Source of the DNA: HGM12587 sp964602445
GTDB taxonomy: Bacteria > Bacillota > Clostridia > Lachnospirales > Lachnospiraceae
Length of the DNA: 64,000 nucleotides
Direction: 5' to 3'
Assembly (NCBI GenBank): GCA_964602445.1
Contig: CAZRQV010000004.1
Location: forward strand, 104,448-168,447
Shown here: positions 43,095 through 52,021 of the stretch, piece after piece
How the letters are laid out: every line of letters starts with the position of its first letter
Numbering within the stretch: position 1 is the stretch's first letter
Notes under the pieces: model-generated
Seen by the model: only the letters and a program-made list of their open reading frames with translations
What the model was told of the DNA's origin: nothing
The model's database searches: none
Made by a program: the position numbers and the translations under genes

Positions 43095-43958
43095 TTAAGC
43101 CTGTCCGATAGAACCGAAGATTTCCATTTTTTCTTTAACTTTTGCTTTGATAGCTTCTGTACCTGGAGCTAAAAGTTTACGAGGGTCAAATCCTTTACCT
43201 TCTAAGTCTTTGCCTGCTTCGATGTATTTACGTGTAGCTTCTGCAAATACTAACTGGCATTCTGTATTAACGTTGATCTTAGCAACACCAAGGTTGATTG
43301 CTTTTTTGATCATGTCATCTGGAATACCTGTACCGCCGTGAAGTACTAATGGCATATCGCCTGTTAACTGCTGGATTGCATCCAGAGTTTCGAAAGAAAG
43401 TCCAGCCCAGTTTTCTGGGTATTTTCCGTGAATGTTACCGATACCAGCTGCAAGGAAATCAATTCCGAGGTCAGCGATCATTTTACATTCGTTAGGATCT
43501 GCACATTCACCCATTCCTACAACGCCGTCTTCTTCTCCACCGATAGAACCAACTTCTGCTTCGATAGATAATCCTTTTTCTCTGCAAACTGCAACTAATT
43601 CTTTTGTTTTAGCTACGTTTTCTTCGATTGGATAATGAGAACCATCGAACATTACAGAAGAGAATCCAGCTTCGATACATTTGTAGCAGTGATCATAGCT
43701 GCCGTGATCTAAGTGAAGAGCTACTGGAACTGTGATGTTCAGTTCTTCTAACATACCGTTTACCATACCAACGATTGTTTTGTAGCCGCCCATATATTTA
43801 CCAGCACCTTCAGATACACCTAAGATTACTGGGGAATTGCATTCCTGAGCTGTTAATAAGATTGCTTTTGTCCATTCTAAGTTGTTAATGTTGAACTGAC
43901 CTACTGCATAGTGGCCTGCTTTTGCTTTTTTGAGCATTTCTGCTGCTGAAACTAACAT
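43095..43958 (-). CDS. fba: Class II fructose-bisphosphate aldolase
   Basis: A 287-residue zinc aldolase of glycolysis and gluconeogenesis. It has the N-terminal VSAAEMLKKAKAGHYAVGQFNINN, the catalytic Asp and zinc His in HLDHGSYD near residue 80, GSIGGEEDG near 140, LHGGTGIP near 209, and INVNTE near 230. The start at 43958 is set by GGAGG 7 nt upstream; the frame extends 144 nt further upstream without a ribosome site. The length matches the family (about 285-310). It is monocistronic between glnN and the GH84 gene. Confidence 0.95.
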   Translation of the reverse strand: MLVSAAEMLKKAKAGHYAVGQFNINNLEWTKAILLTAQECNSPVILGVSEGAGKYMGGYKTIVGMVNGMLEELNITVPVALHLDHGSYDHCYKCIEAGFSSVMFDGSHYPIEENVAKTKELVAVCREKGLSIEAEVGSIGGEEDGVVGMGECADPNECKMIADLGIDFLAAGIGNIHGKYPENWAGLSFETLDAIQQLTGDMPLVLHGGTGIPDDMIKKAINLGVAKINVNTECQLVFAEATRKYIEAGKDLEGKGFDPRKLLAPGTEAIKAKVKEKMEIFGSIGQA

Positions 43959-44074
43959 AACATAACCTCCATTAAATAATGATGTATGAGAAAAATCCCA
44001 TTTGAACTCATTATAACGCATCTTTGCGGAATTGAAAACATTTTTTTTGCTTCTTTTTATTCTTTTTACAAAAA

Positions 44075-44097
44075 GAAAGGGAGCAACGCTCCCTTTC
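44075..44097 (-). terminator. Terminator of the GH84 glycosidase gene
   Basis: GAAAGGGAGC and GCTCCCTTTC form a 10-bp perfect stem with a 3-nt loop and a TTTTTG tail on the minus strand. Confidence 0.85.
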
Positions 44098-44110
44098 TCC
44101 AATTTTCGGC

Positions 44111-44962
44111 TTATTTTTCGATGCCTAAAGTAACTGTTGTCGTCTGAACGGTATTTCCATTTCCGTCAGTGATCACACAATATACCTGCTGTCCGTCACG
44201 CCATTTGTTCATTGGAATACTGTATGTATTTCCATCTGCAAAGGTAGTTCCGGATACATAGAATTTCACATTTCCAGGATTCTTGTAATACCATGTGTAA
44301 GTCAGGTTTTCGCCTGTTGCTTCTACAGTTACCACTGCTGTTTCCCCTGATGCTTTTACAACGGTATCAACCGGCTGTTTTGTGATCGTTACGTTTGCTT
44401 TTACAAGACTTAAGGTAACGATATCTGATGTTAATGTATTTCCATCTGCATCAGTGATCACACAATATACCTGCTGTCCGTCACGCCATGCATACATTGG
44501 AATGCTGTATGTATTTCCGTCTGCAAATGCGGATCCGGATACATAGAATTTCTTATTGCCCGGGTTCTTATAATACCAGGTATAAGTTAATTCTTTTCCG
44601 GTTGCTTCTACAGCTACCACTGCAGTTTCTCCGGAACGTTTTACAGTTACGCTTTCCGGCTGTTTGGTAATCTCGATGGCTGCTTTTACAAGACTTAATG
44701 TCACCGTTTCAGAGGTTAAGGTATTGCCATTTCCGTCAGTTACTACGCAGTATACCTGCTGGCCGTCTCTCCAGGAATTCATCTGAATCTGATACGTATT
44801 TCCTTCCGCAAAGGCAGATCCTGATACATAGAATTTCTTATTTCCAGGATTTTTGTAATACCAGGTATAAGTCAGATCACTTCCGGTTGCTTCTACCGTT
44901 ACCACTGCTGTCTCACCTTTGACTGCAGTTACATTTTCCGGCTGTTTGGTAATCTCGAAACG
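44111..44962 (-). repeat. Three tandem Ig-like repeat units in the GH84 gene
   Basis: Three units of about 93 residues (about 280 bp) follow each other. Each has ITKQP, TYTWYYKNPGN, KFYVSG, WRDGQQVYCV and VTL at matching positions. DNA identity between units is high, suggesting recent duplication and possible copy-number variation. Confidence 0.9.
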
Positions 44963-47900
44963 AACTTCTTTCTTCACGAGATTATCTTTTCGCATTCTTA
45001 AATATGCAATGGCTGATTCTACTTCTGCTGCAGTTGCACTGCTGTTTTCATAAACCAGTTTTGCATCTGCCAGCGTACCTTCCAGAAGTTCTACAGAATC
45101 TTCTGTGTAAAGGCTCAGATCAATTGATTCTACTTCATCGATCAGTGCTTTCAGTTCCGTTTTATCTACATTCTGTTCATTGTTAAAGAGTACTTCTGCC
45201 ACTTTTAACCAGCTAGAAGAACTGTGAGTCAGAATGATACGTGCATATTTTGCTGTGACCGCTTCAAACTGAATGGTCTGATCTGTCTGTTTTGTGAAAC
45301 TTCCAAGGGTTGTCCAGTTCATTCCATCGGAAGAAACCTGGAAATCTGCACCTTCCAGCATATCGCTGTTTTCCACTGAAATCAAACGTACCTGTGTCAG
45401 TTCTTTTGCATTTCTAAATGTAAATTTAATATAATCTCCAGGAGTCTGAACACCGTTCTTCCAGAAAATCGTACTAAAATCACCATCGATTACATGGTCA
45501 ATGCCGTAAACATCATACTGAGGCATATTGGTTGCTACCGTAATCAGCGGTTCATTGGAGATCTCCAGATTTTCGATTGCTTCTTTGATCATCCGGATTG
45601 CTGTATCTACATCTTTCTGACTGATATCGGTATCATTCATTAATTTTTTCGCTGTGCTGACTGCAGTATTGAATGCTTCTACAGATGCACTGGAATAACT
45701 GCTTACATCCATGTTTTCTGCTTCTTCGATCAATGCGTTCAATTCAGCAAAATCTACTTCTTCTGCAGTAACTGCTGCAAATTCCGGATATCCGGCTGCA
45801 CCCTCTACCCATGCAGAAAATCCATCCTGTACTCCTGCAATTAATGCTTCCAGCAATGTTCCATCGGTAAGTTCTTCTGCTGACAGACAGATTACTTCTC
45901 CTCTGCTGTTATTTCCGATTGCAGTCTGACTTCCGCTGTAATATAAATTGCGGTAAGTAATCGTATAGATTTCACCTGCTCCGCTTTCATCATATCCGAT
46001 CACTGCTCCGGTATATCTCGGCCCTGTTACCGTTGCTGCTGTATAACAGTTTTCAATCGTACAGCCAACCGCTGTATTTAAACTTCTGTTGGCAGCTCCT
46101 ACCAGACCGCCAATGGATTCGCCGCCTGCAGTAACACTTCCCCAGGAATAACTGTTGCTCAGAACAGAGTTATTTAACATACCTACCAGACCACCGCAGT
46201 CATTTAATGCGCCTGTTACTTCCGCTTTGCTGAAGCAGTTGGTAATGGTTGCATACATCGTTCTTCCTGCAATTGCACCTGTCTTGGAAGAACCTGCAAT
46301 ACTTCCTTTTCTGATACCTACATTTTTTACAGTTCCACCATCTACAAAGCCAAACAGACCCACATTGTCTTTATCCGGCTGATGAATGATCAGATTGGAG
46401 ATCACATGACCTTTTCCGTCAAATACACCGGCAAAATGGTTCTTCTGACCGATTGGCTGGAAATCTGTAGTTGTCAGATAAATATCTTCTGTTAATTCAT
46501 AATAATCGTCTGCAAACTGGGCACTTTCGTTCACGATCGTTGACATCATGATCAGATCTGTTCCGCTGCTGATCAGATACGGATCTTCTTTGGTACCGTT
46601 TCCTTTTAATACAAACTCTAATGCCTCTTTTGCTGCCTGAAGATCTGCAAGTGCTGCTGCTCTCTGTTCTTCCGTTGCAGATGCATTGTTTGCGACTTCT
46701 TTTGCCTGTTCCAGGACTGTCTGTAATCTGGCAACAGATTCTTCTGAATGCCATGTAAAATCCATTTCTTCCAGTTCTGCGATCAGAAGTTCCAGTTCAA
46801 ATCCTTCATGTTCGGAAGCAGCGATCAGTTTTGTGCTGTTTGCTTCCAGCCACTGAACAAACGGAACTAAAGTTCTTGTTCCTGATACTGCACATGCACT
46901 TCCTGTACCGATTCCATAAGTACTATGTCTTTCATATAAGGCTTTTGCTTCCTTTGCCATATGCAATGGATTTTTTTCCGGTGCAAAAATAGACATATAT
47001 TTCTGAATGGATTCTGCCAGGTCTTTTGTTGCATTGGCATATGGTTTCAGCTGTCTGTATAACCCGGCATCGGTATAGCTTTCTTCTGCCAGCAATTTTT
47101 CGCAGGCATCCACAACTTTATTAATCTCTGCCAGTACCTGATCTGCGTTTTCTTTTGAAATTTCAGACTGGAATGCTCCGATGGCACGATTCAGTTCCGG
47201 ACTTCCTTCGCCTTCACTTCCACGAATGCTGTTATGATTTGCTAAGATCAGCATTGCTTCTCCCAGCTCTTCAGAGCCCATAATATATTTCATGGAAGTA
47301 TTATAAATTTCATTTGCATCATAATCTTTCAGATTCCATGTATACTGGGTGATCATTGGAATCAGCGTTTTGTTGATATTTGCCCACTGGAACGGATTGG
47401 AAAGCAGACCAACCATATCTTCCGGATTCAGATCTGTTCTGAAATTTTCGATTGGTCCAAGATCCAGATAATTTGCATTATCTACGGTCGGATAGTTTGT
47501 CCACATCAATGGAGAACGTCTTTCTTCTCCTGATGCATATCCGGTCTGTTCATTGAGCGCTGCTTTTTTAAAACGATCTGCTACACTCTGATCGGTATCA
47601 CTGAATACACCGTTTCCAGTTGTCATGATATGCACATTTTCTCTGAAATTGTGATCATAATAGGAAAGTTCCTGATATGGATATGCCTGTTTGAAAAACT
47701 GTGCAAATCCATGCTGCATCCAGTCCGTAACAAATCCTGCCGGACAGAAAATCAGATCATCACAATCTCCTTTTTCTGCACACCAGTCTGCCATAATGTT
47801 GACAACAGCTGTTGTTTCTGCCATTACTTCGTCTGTTAATGGTTCATTTTTGTTATAGCGGCCGCCGTCTAAGGTTCGCGGACCATATTCAATATCATCT

Positions 47901-48859
47901 AAAAGCAGACCAAAGGCTCTGACACCTACATCATACAGCTGCTGGAATTTTGCTTTTAATTTATTGATATCGGATCCTTCTACATTTTCGTCACCTTCGG
48001 TATAACGGATCCCGTTTTCATTATTGATAAAGCAGTGTGCTGTCCATACCAGATCTACTTTATATTTGCGTCCCATGGAAGCTGCTGTTTCTACATTCTG
48101 AATATTGTTTTCTGCATCTTCCGTTTCATTCGGATAAAGTTCATACCATTGATTGTAATGATATGGATCAAATTTCGGAGCATATACTACTTTGTTCATC
48201 TTATAGTCAGAACCATATTTTAAAAGTTCTGCTTTTTCTGCCCAAGTCCATGGTTCCCCATAATATCCTTCGATCAAACCACGAACTGCCATATCTGCAT
48301 AATCGTTGATGACAAAATGACGATAGCCATTTTCATTTGCTTCGATCTGCGGCTGAATAAATCTAATCGTTGTCAATCCGCGGAACAGACCAATATCATC
48401 ATTTCCAATGATTGAAATTCCGTTTTCATCTGCAATGATAATGTGAGATTCATCTTTTGCTAAGACAGAATCATCGATCTGTTCTTCATAAACAGATCTC
48501 ATCCATGTTTCCACTTCATCATCCAGATCATCTCTGCTCAAAAACAGATTGGTTTTGGTTTCATCTGCTTCTGCTGCAAACGTTACATTTTCATTTCCAA
48601 AAATTTCTTTAATATATTCTGTAGTTTCGGTATCCAATGAATTTTCATCAGATACAACATTGATTTCCTGATCGTATGCGGTATATTCCTCTCCATAAGA
48701 AATATCATGCGGTGAAGGAAGTATTTCGTATTCCTGCACGACATTTACGATCTCGTTTTCTTTCACTTCTGCTGCTGCAGAATACATTCCTGTATTCAAA
48801 ATCATCACTGCAGCCAAAGAGAAAGACATGATTTTTTTTAATTCCCCAATTTTATGCAT
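44111..48859 (-). CDS. Secreted multidomain GH84 beta-N-acetylglucosaminidase (NagJ/hyaluronidase-like)
   Basis: A 1582-residue exported glycosidase. It has a signal peptide (residues about 1-30, ending SAAA), an N-terminal GH20b-like domain (about 44-185), and a GH84 catalytic domain (about 190-500) with RGLIEGYYGEPWTW and the catalytic Asp pair D321-D322 in LLLDDIEYGP. A helical region and a FIVAR-type bundle follow (to about 750). GLUG-like repeats are at about 760-1030 and another FIVAR at about 1035-1100. An F5/8-type CBM32 spans about 1105-1227 and a FIVAR about 1228-1298. Three Ig-like repeats follow to the end. There is no LPXTG motif, so it may be released or glycan-bound. Substrates are probably mucin or host O-GlcNAc-type glycans. 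The start at 48859 has AAGGAG upstream. Confidence 0.93.
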   Translation of the reverse strand: MHKIGELKKIMSFSLAAVMILNTGMYSAAAEVKENEIVNVVQEYEILPSPHDISYGEEYTAYDQEINVVSDENSLDTETTEYIKEIFGNENVTFAAEADETKTNLFLSRDDLDDEVETWMRSVYEEQIDDSVLAKDESHIIIADENGISIIGNDDIGLFRGLTTIRFIQPQIEANENGYRHFVINDYADMAVRGLIEGYYGEPWTWAEKAELLKYGSDYKMNKVVYAPKFDPYHYNQWYELYPNETEDAENNIQNVETAASMGRKYKVDLVWTAHCFINNENGIRYTEGDENVEGSDINKLKAKFQQLYDVGVRAFGLLLDDIEYGPRTLDGGRYNKNEPLTDEVMAETTAVVNIMADWCAEKGDCDDLIFCPAGFVTDWMQHGFAQFFKQAYPYQELSYYDHNFRENVHIMTTGNGVFSDTDQSVADRFKKAALNEQTGYASGEERRSPLMWTNYPTVDNANYLDLGPIENFRTDLNPEDMVGLLSNPFQWANINKTLIPMITQYTWNLKDYDANEIYNTSMKYIMGSEELGEAMLILANHNSIRGSEGEGSPELNRAIGAFQSEISKENADQVLAEINKVVDACEKLLAEESYTDAGLYRQLKPYANATKDLAESIQKYMSIFAPEKNPLHMAKEAKALYERHSTYGIGTGSACAVSGTRTLVPFVQWLEANSTKLIAASEHEGFELELLIAELEEMDFTWHSEESVARLQTVLEQAKEVANNASATEEQRAAALADLQAAKEALEFVLKGNGTKEDPYLISSGTDLIMMSTIVNESAQFADDYYELTEDIYLTTTDFQPIGQKNHFAGVFDGKGHVISNLIIHQPDKDNVGLFGFVDGGTVKNVGIRKGSIAGSSKTGAIAGRTMYATITNCFSKAEVTGALNDCGGLVGMLNNSVLSNSYSWGSVTAGGESIGGLVGAANRSLNTAVGCTIENCYTAATVTGPRYTGAVIGYDESGAGEIYTITYRNLYYSGSQTAIGNNSRGEVICLSAEELTDGTLLEALIAGVQDGFSAWVEGAAGYPEFAAVTAEEVDFAELNALIEEAENMDVSSYSSASVEAFNTAVSTAKKLMNDTDISQKDVDTAIRMIKEAIENLEISNEPLITVATNMPQYDVYGIDHVIDGDFSTIFWKNGVQTPGDYIKFTFRNAKELTQVRLISVENSDMLEGADFQVSSDGMNWTTLGSFTKQTDQTIQFEAVTAKYARIILTHSSSSWLKVAEVLFNNEQNVDKTELKALIDEVESIDLSLYTEDSVELLEGTLADAKLVYENSSATAAEVESAIAYLRMRKDNLVKKEVRFEITKQPENVTAVKGETAVVTVEATGSDLTYTWYYKNPGNKKFYVSGSAFAEGNTYQIQMNSWRDGQQVYCVVTDGNGNTLTSETVTLSLVKAAIEITKQPESVTVKRSGETAVVAVEATGKELTYTWYYKNPGNKKFYVSGSAFADGNTYSIPMYAWRDGQQVYCVITDADGNTLTSDIVTLSLVKANVTITKQPVDTVVKASGETAVVTVEATGENLTYTWYYKNPGNVKFYVSGTTFADGNTYSIPMNKWRDGQQVYCVITDGNGNTVQTTTVTLGIEK

Positions 48860-48942
48860 CGTATTTTCTCCTTTTCTACATTTCCCCGATGTTTGCAAAT
48901 ATTTAATAAACCAACGGCCTTCTCCTCCTTCCTATAAAACTT

Positions 48943-49632
48943 TTATAGCTTATCTTTTAAGAGTTTTGAAGTTCGTTCCATGATAGTGTCAAAAGAAGTC
49001 TCATGGAACTTTTTCACTTTCAAAAACTCTCTATATCCTGGTTTCACACCATGGATATCGCTGCCCAATGCCACAATATCTCCATTTTGGCTCCAACGCT
49101 GGAACCGCTTCTTGACAAACAGACCGCTGAGTGCTTCCGCATTCAGCTGACCGTGAATCCCCTGATCAAATAACTGCTGGACTCCTTTTTCTTCATATCG
49201 GTCTACATGTGCCAGAACAACCTGCAGTCCCAAACGTTCCTGAATTGCCAGAACCGTCTCCATCAGTTCTCTCGTCCAATCCCCCAACGGCATTTCCAGC
49301 AAAATAATGTTCGTTCCGGCAATGCAAAGCTGTTCAATACCTTCCAACCGCTCCATTCCGCGACAAACAAACACTTCTGCACCCGGTTTGACCTCCGGAA
49401 ACTTCATCCCGTCTTTCTGTCCGCTGATGCTTTTATATGCAGACTCTCTTCTGATCACAAAGTGCTCTAACCGCTCTTTGTGCGGATAAAAATGAGACGT
49501 TGCGATCACCACATCTGTGCCTGCATCCTTTGCCTGGCGTAACTGCTCATATGTTTCTTTAAGATTCCTGCACCCATGATCCATCCCCGGAAGAATGTGT
49601 GCATGAAAATCAATGATCTGCTTCCTGCTCAT
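48943..49632 (-). CDS. cpsB: CpsB/CapC-type tyrosine-protein phosphatase (PHP fold)
   Basis: A 229-residue PHP-family manganese-dependent phosphatase that dephosphorylates the exopolysaccharide BY-kinase. Motifs: DFHAHILPGMDHG near residue 8, ATSHFYPH near 49, LEMPL near 102, LAHVDRYEE near 134, and ALGSDIHG near 190. The start at 49632 lies inside the end of the kinase gene (overlap 23 nt) with GGAAA upstream; longer upstream reading has no ribosome site. It is the last gene of the exopolysaccharide operon, next to its expected partner kinase. Confidence 0.9.
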   Translation of the reverse strand: MSRKQIIDFHAHILPGMDHGCRNLKETYEQLRQAKDAGTDVVIATSHFYPHKERLEHFVIRRESAYKSISGQKDGMKFPEVKPGAEVFVCRGMERLEGIEQLCIAGTNIILLEMPLGDWTRELMETVLAIQERLGLQVVLAHVDRYEEKGVQQLFDQGIHGQLNAEALSGLFVKKRFQRWSQNGDIVALGSDIHGVKPGYREFLKVKKFHETSFDTIMERTSKLLKDKL

Positions 49633-50380
49633 CTGTTTCCGTCGCTTCTCCATAGCTATAATTATAAGAATACCGATATCCGTTTCTTCTGTAATATCCA
49701 TTTCCTTTTCCGCTGACATCATTTAGCAGAAATCCAACAATATTTCCGTTCAGATTTTGTAAGGTGTCTACCGAATGACGCACTGCGGAAAGATCCGAGT
49801 AACCGCTGCGTACGACCAACAGATATCCTGTCACTTTTTCCGCAAGGAATGCTGCATCAGAAACCAAACCTACCGGCGGGGTATCAATAAAGATATAATC
49901 AAACTGTTCTGTCAGACAGGCCAGTACACTTTCCAGCATCTCACTGCCGATCAGTTCTGACGGATTTGGCGGAATCTCGCCGGCAGATACAAAATACAGA
50001 TTTTCCTGTCCGGATTCCTGAATATTGATCTCAGAAGTAATCTGAGCAAGCACTTCGCTTAATCCATTCTCTCTTGGAACCTGAAAATATTTATTGATCG
50101 AAGGATTTCGCATATCTCCATCGATGATTAGTGTTCTCTTTCCGGCCATTGCAAATGAGATTGCAAAATTGATCGCATTGATCGTTTTTCCATCGGATGC
50201 ATCGGTACTGGTTACTGCATAAACCGGACATTTCTCTCCTTTCGATGTGAACAACAGTTTTACCCTAGCCATATTGTAGGCTTCCTTAATGGCAAACGGT
50301 GACAAATTATTCAGCATTTTCTTTCTGGAACTTGCAGTAAAAAATGACCCTTTATTATCTTTCTTTGTTGCTATCTTCAT
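49610..50380 (-). CDS. cpsD: CpsD/CapB-type tyrosine-protein kinase (BY-kinase)
   Basis: A 256-residue cytoplasmic bacterial tyrosine kinase. The Walker A region is TDASDGKT near residue 60, with Asp-Gly where most family members have Gly-Glu/Gln-Gly. Walker A' is LIIDGDMRNP near 86, and Walker B is YIFIDTPPVG near 163. The C-terminus has a cluster of tyrosines (YYRRNGYRYSYNYSYG), the usual autophosphorylation tail. It is activated by the membrane adaptor encoded just upstream, which it overlaps by 26 nt. With the phosphatase downstream it tunes polymer length or export. GGAGGA precedes the start. Confidence 0.92.
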   Translation of the reverse strand: MKIATKKDNKGSFFTASSRKKMLNNLSPFAIKEAYNMARVKLLFTSKGEKCPVYAVTSTDASDGKTINAINFAISFAMAGKRTLIIDGDMRNPSINKYFQVPRENGLSEVLAQITSEINIQESGQENLYFVSAGEIPPNPSELIGSEMLESVLACLTEQFDYIFIDTPPVGLVSDAAFLAEKVTGYLLVVRSGYSDLSAVRHSVDTLQNLNGNIVGFLLNDVSGKGNGYYRRNGYRYSYNYSYGEATETDEQEADH

Positions 50381-51086
50381 CCTGATCCTCCTCTGCGATA
50401 TTTAATTTCGGAATCACACCGATAACAGAAATATCAAAATTTGAAGTCAAATCTTCTTCTCCGCAGATTTTTCTATTAGAAAAATCATATACCAGAAAAA
50501 CTCCGCAAGATAAAAACAGACCTACCAAAAATCCGGCCAGCGTATTGATCAGGACATTCGGCGAGGAAGGCTGCTTTGGAAGTTCTGCATAATCTACTAC
50601 TTCAACTCCCCCTGCTTTTACCACTCGTACCAGCTCATTTGGCAGAATTCTGGCAATGGTATTGGCAATCTTTTGTGCCAGTTTCGGATCTTTGTCCGTA
50701 ACGGAAACCGATAATACTTCCGTTCCATTCACTGATGCTGCTGAAATTTTTTCTCCCAACTGGGATGCCGTCATATCCAGTTCTAATTCTTCGATTACCT
50801 GATTTAAAACAGTGTTGCTCTTCAGAATTACAATATAGGTATCCACCAAAGACTGAGATGCATCGATTTCTGATAATGTAATCGTAGATGCTGACTTACC
50901 GGTTCGATCCATACTGCTGTAAACATAAAGGCTGACCGAAGTTTCATACTGCGGACTAATAATTACCGCATTCGCAAACCATGTCACAATACCGCATATT
51001 CCGGTTACCAGAAGAATCCATTTGATTCTTCGCTGCAAATTCATCACAATGTCCCAGAGATTAATCCTCTTATTTCTTTCTATCAT
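50355..51086 (-). CDS. Wzz/CapA-type chain-length and kinase-adaptor protein
   Basis: A 243-residue polysaccharide co-polymerase with an N-terminal membrane helix (about residues 23-43), an extracellular Wzz domain (YETSVSLYVYSS onwards) and a second helix (about 183-205) after the proline-rich ELPKQPSSPN. A short cytoplasmic tail follows, which in this family activates the BY-kinase. It overlaps its neighbours on both sides (17 nt with the ATP-grasp gene, 26 nt with the kinase), so it is tightly coupled in the operon. It controls polymer length and assembly. Confidence 0.92.
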   Translation of the reverse strand: MIERNKRINLWDIVMNLQRRIKWILLVTGICGIVTWFANAVIISPQYETSVSLYVYSSMDRTGKSASTITLSEIDASQSLVDTYIVILKSNTVLNQVIEELELDMTASQLGEKISAASVNGTEVLSVSVTDKDPKLAQKIANTIARILPNELVRVVKAGGVEVVDYAELPKQPSSPNVLINTLAGFLVGLFLSCGVFLVYDFSNRKICGEEDLTSNFDISVIGVIPKLNIAEEDQDEDSNKER

Positions 51087-52017
51087 TTCTTTTTCCCTCC
51101 TGCCTGCTCCTTCTCACTTCTTCAAGCATCTGTTTTGTCATTTCTGTATTTAGATCCAGAGCTGCTCCATATCGTTCTAATCCCTCTTTTGTCATGGCAA
51201 TTCCTACACATCCGGCCGGAGTAAATGTCATTTCCCCCAAAATCGGTATTCCATGATCATCGTAAAAATCCATTCGCACTGCAGGAAAACATCTGCTCAA
51301 TTTTCTGGAATATTCCAGCATCTGTTCCAATGCGGCCGGCTTCGGTATGTCTGCAGGATTTTCCGAAAGATTGATTGGAAGAAGTTTCCATTCTGTATCA
51401 TAATTCAGGTACCTTGTTTTCTCTCCGCGTCCGTCGCAGTAGAGAATATATTGAGGTTCCCCATAAAAACACATAACTTTATAATCCCCCGGAAGATTGG
51501 AATCTTCTCCTTCAATATAGGTTTCACAAATGATCTTTTTTTCGATTCCCCGATAATTCAGTTCTGCTGAACGCTTCCAAAAATCTTCCTTCATCCAAAC
51601 TTTCAGCTGCCTGCGTGCTGCTTCCGCATCAAAAGATGCCTTGTCTTTACAGATGATATTGTATCCGCTTCCATGATTGCATTTCAGTACAAACCGCTCC
51701 GGCAGCAGATTAAAATCGATCTCATCTGCATCGTCCCACACGCCGCAAAGTGTATTTAAAAGTTCCTCACACCCCTGTTCTTTTACATATTCCCGCATGG
51801 CGTATTTGTCTGCGCACTGCTTAACCAGGGGATGCGAATTATAAATATTTAATTTCAGCCACATGAATTTTTCATTCAGATCCCTCGGTGTTTTCAAATG
51901 CAGACATTTTTTTCTTGCACAAAAATATGCAAAACGGCTGCATAAGGCCGGTGAGACCTGGGACAGTATGCCTGTCATACCGAACGCAGCTTTTCTCAAA
52001 AGTTTCTCCGGGCTCAA
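51070..52017 (-). CDS. TupA-like ATP-grasp protein (polysaccharide-associated)
   Basis: A 315-residue protein of the TupA-like ATP-grasp family. It shows LNEKFMWLKLNIYN near residue 47, DKYAMREYVKEQG near 69, RFVLKCNHGSGYNIIC near 108, DYKVMCFYGEPQYILYC near 184, and the metal-site region RMDFYDD and GEMTFTPAGC near 250-270. Members ligate or modify components of surface polysaccharides; the acceptor is unknown. The start is a TTG with AGGGGG 7 nt upstream, 4 nt after the flippase stop. It lies inside the exopolysaccharide operon. Confidence 0.85.
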   Translation of the reverse strand: MSPEKLLRKAAFGMTGILSQVSPALCSRFAYFCARKKCLHLKTPRDLNEKFMWLKLNIYNSHPLVKQCADKYAMREYVKEQGCEELLNTLCGVWDDADEIDFNLLPERFVLKCNHGSGYNIICKDKASFDAEAARRQLKVWMKEDFWKRSAELNYRGIEKKIICETYIEGEDSNLPGDYKVMCFYGEPQYILYCDGRGEKTRYLNYDTEWKLLPINLSENPADIPKPAALEQMLEYSRKLSRCFPAVRMDFYDDHGIPILGEMTFTPAGCVGIAMTKEGLERYGAALDLNTEMTKQMLEEVRRSRQEGKRNDRKK

Positions 52018-52021
52018 ATGA

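Noticed and set aside
44111..44962. Regularly repeated DNA that could suggest a CRISPR array
   Set aside because: The units are about 280 bp, in frame, and encode Ig-like protein domains; there are no short direct repeats with unique spacers.
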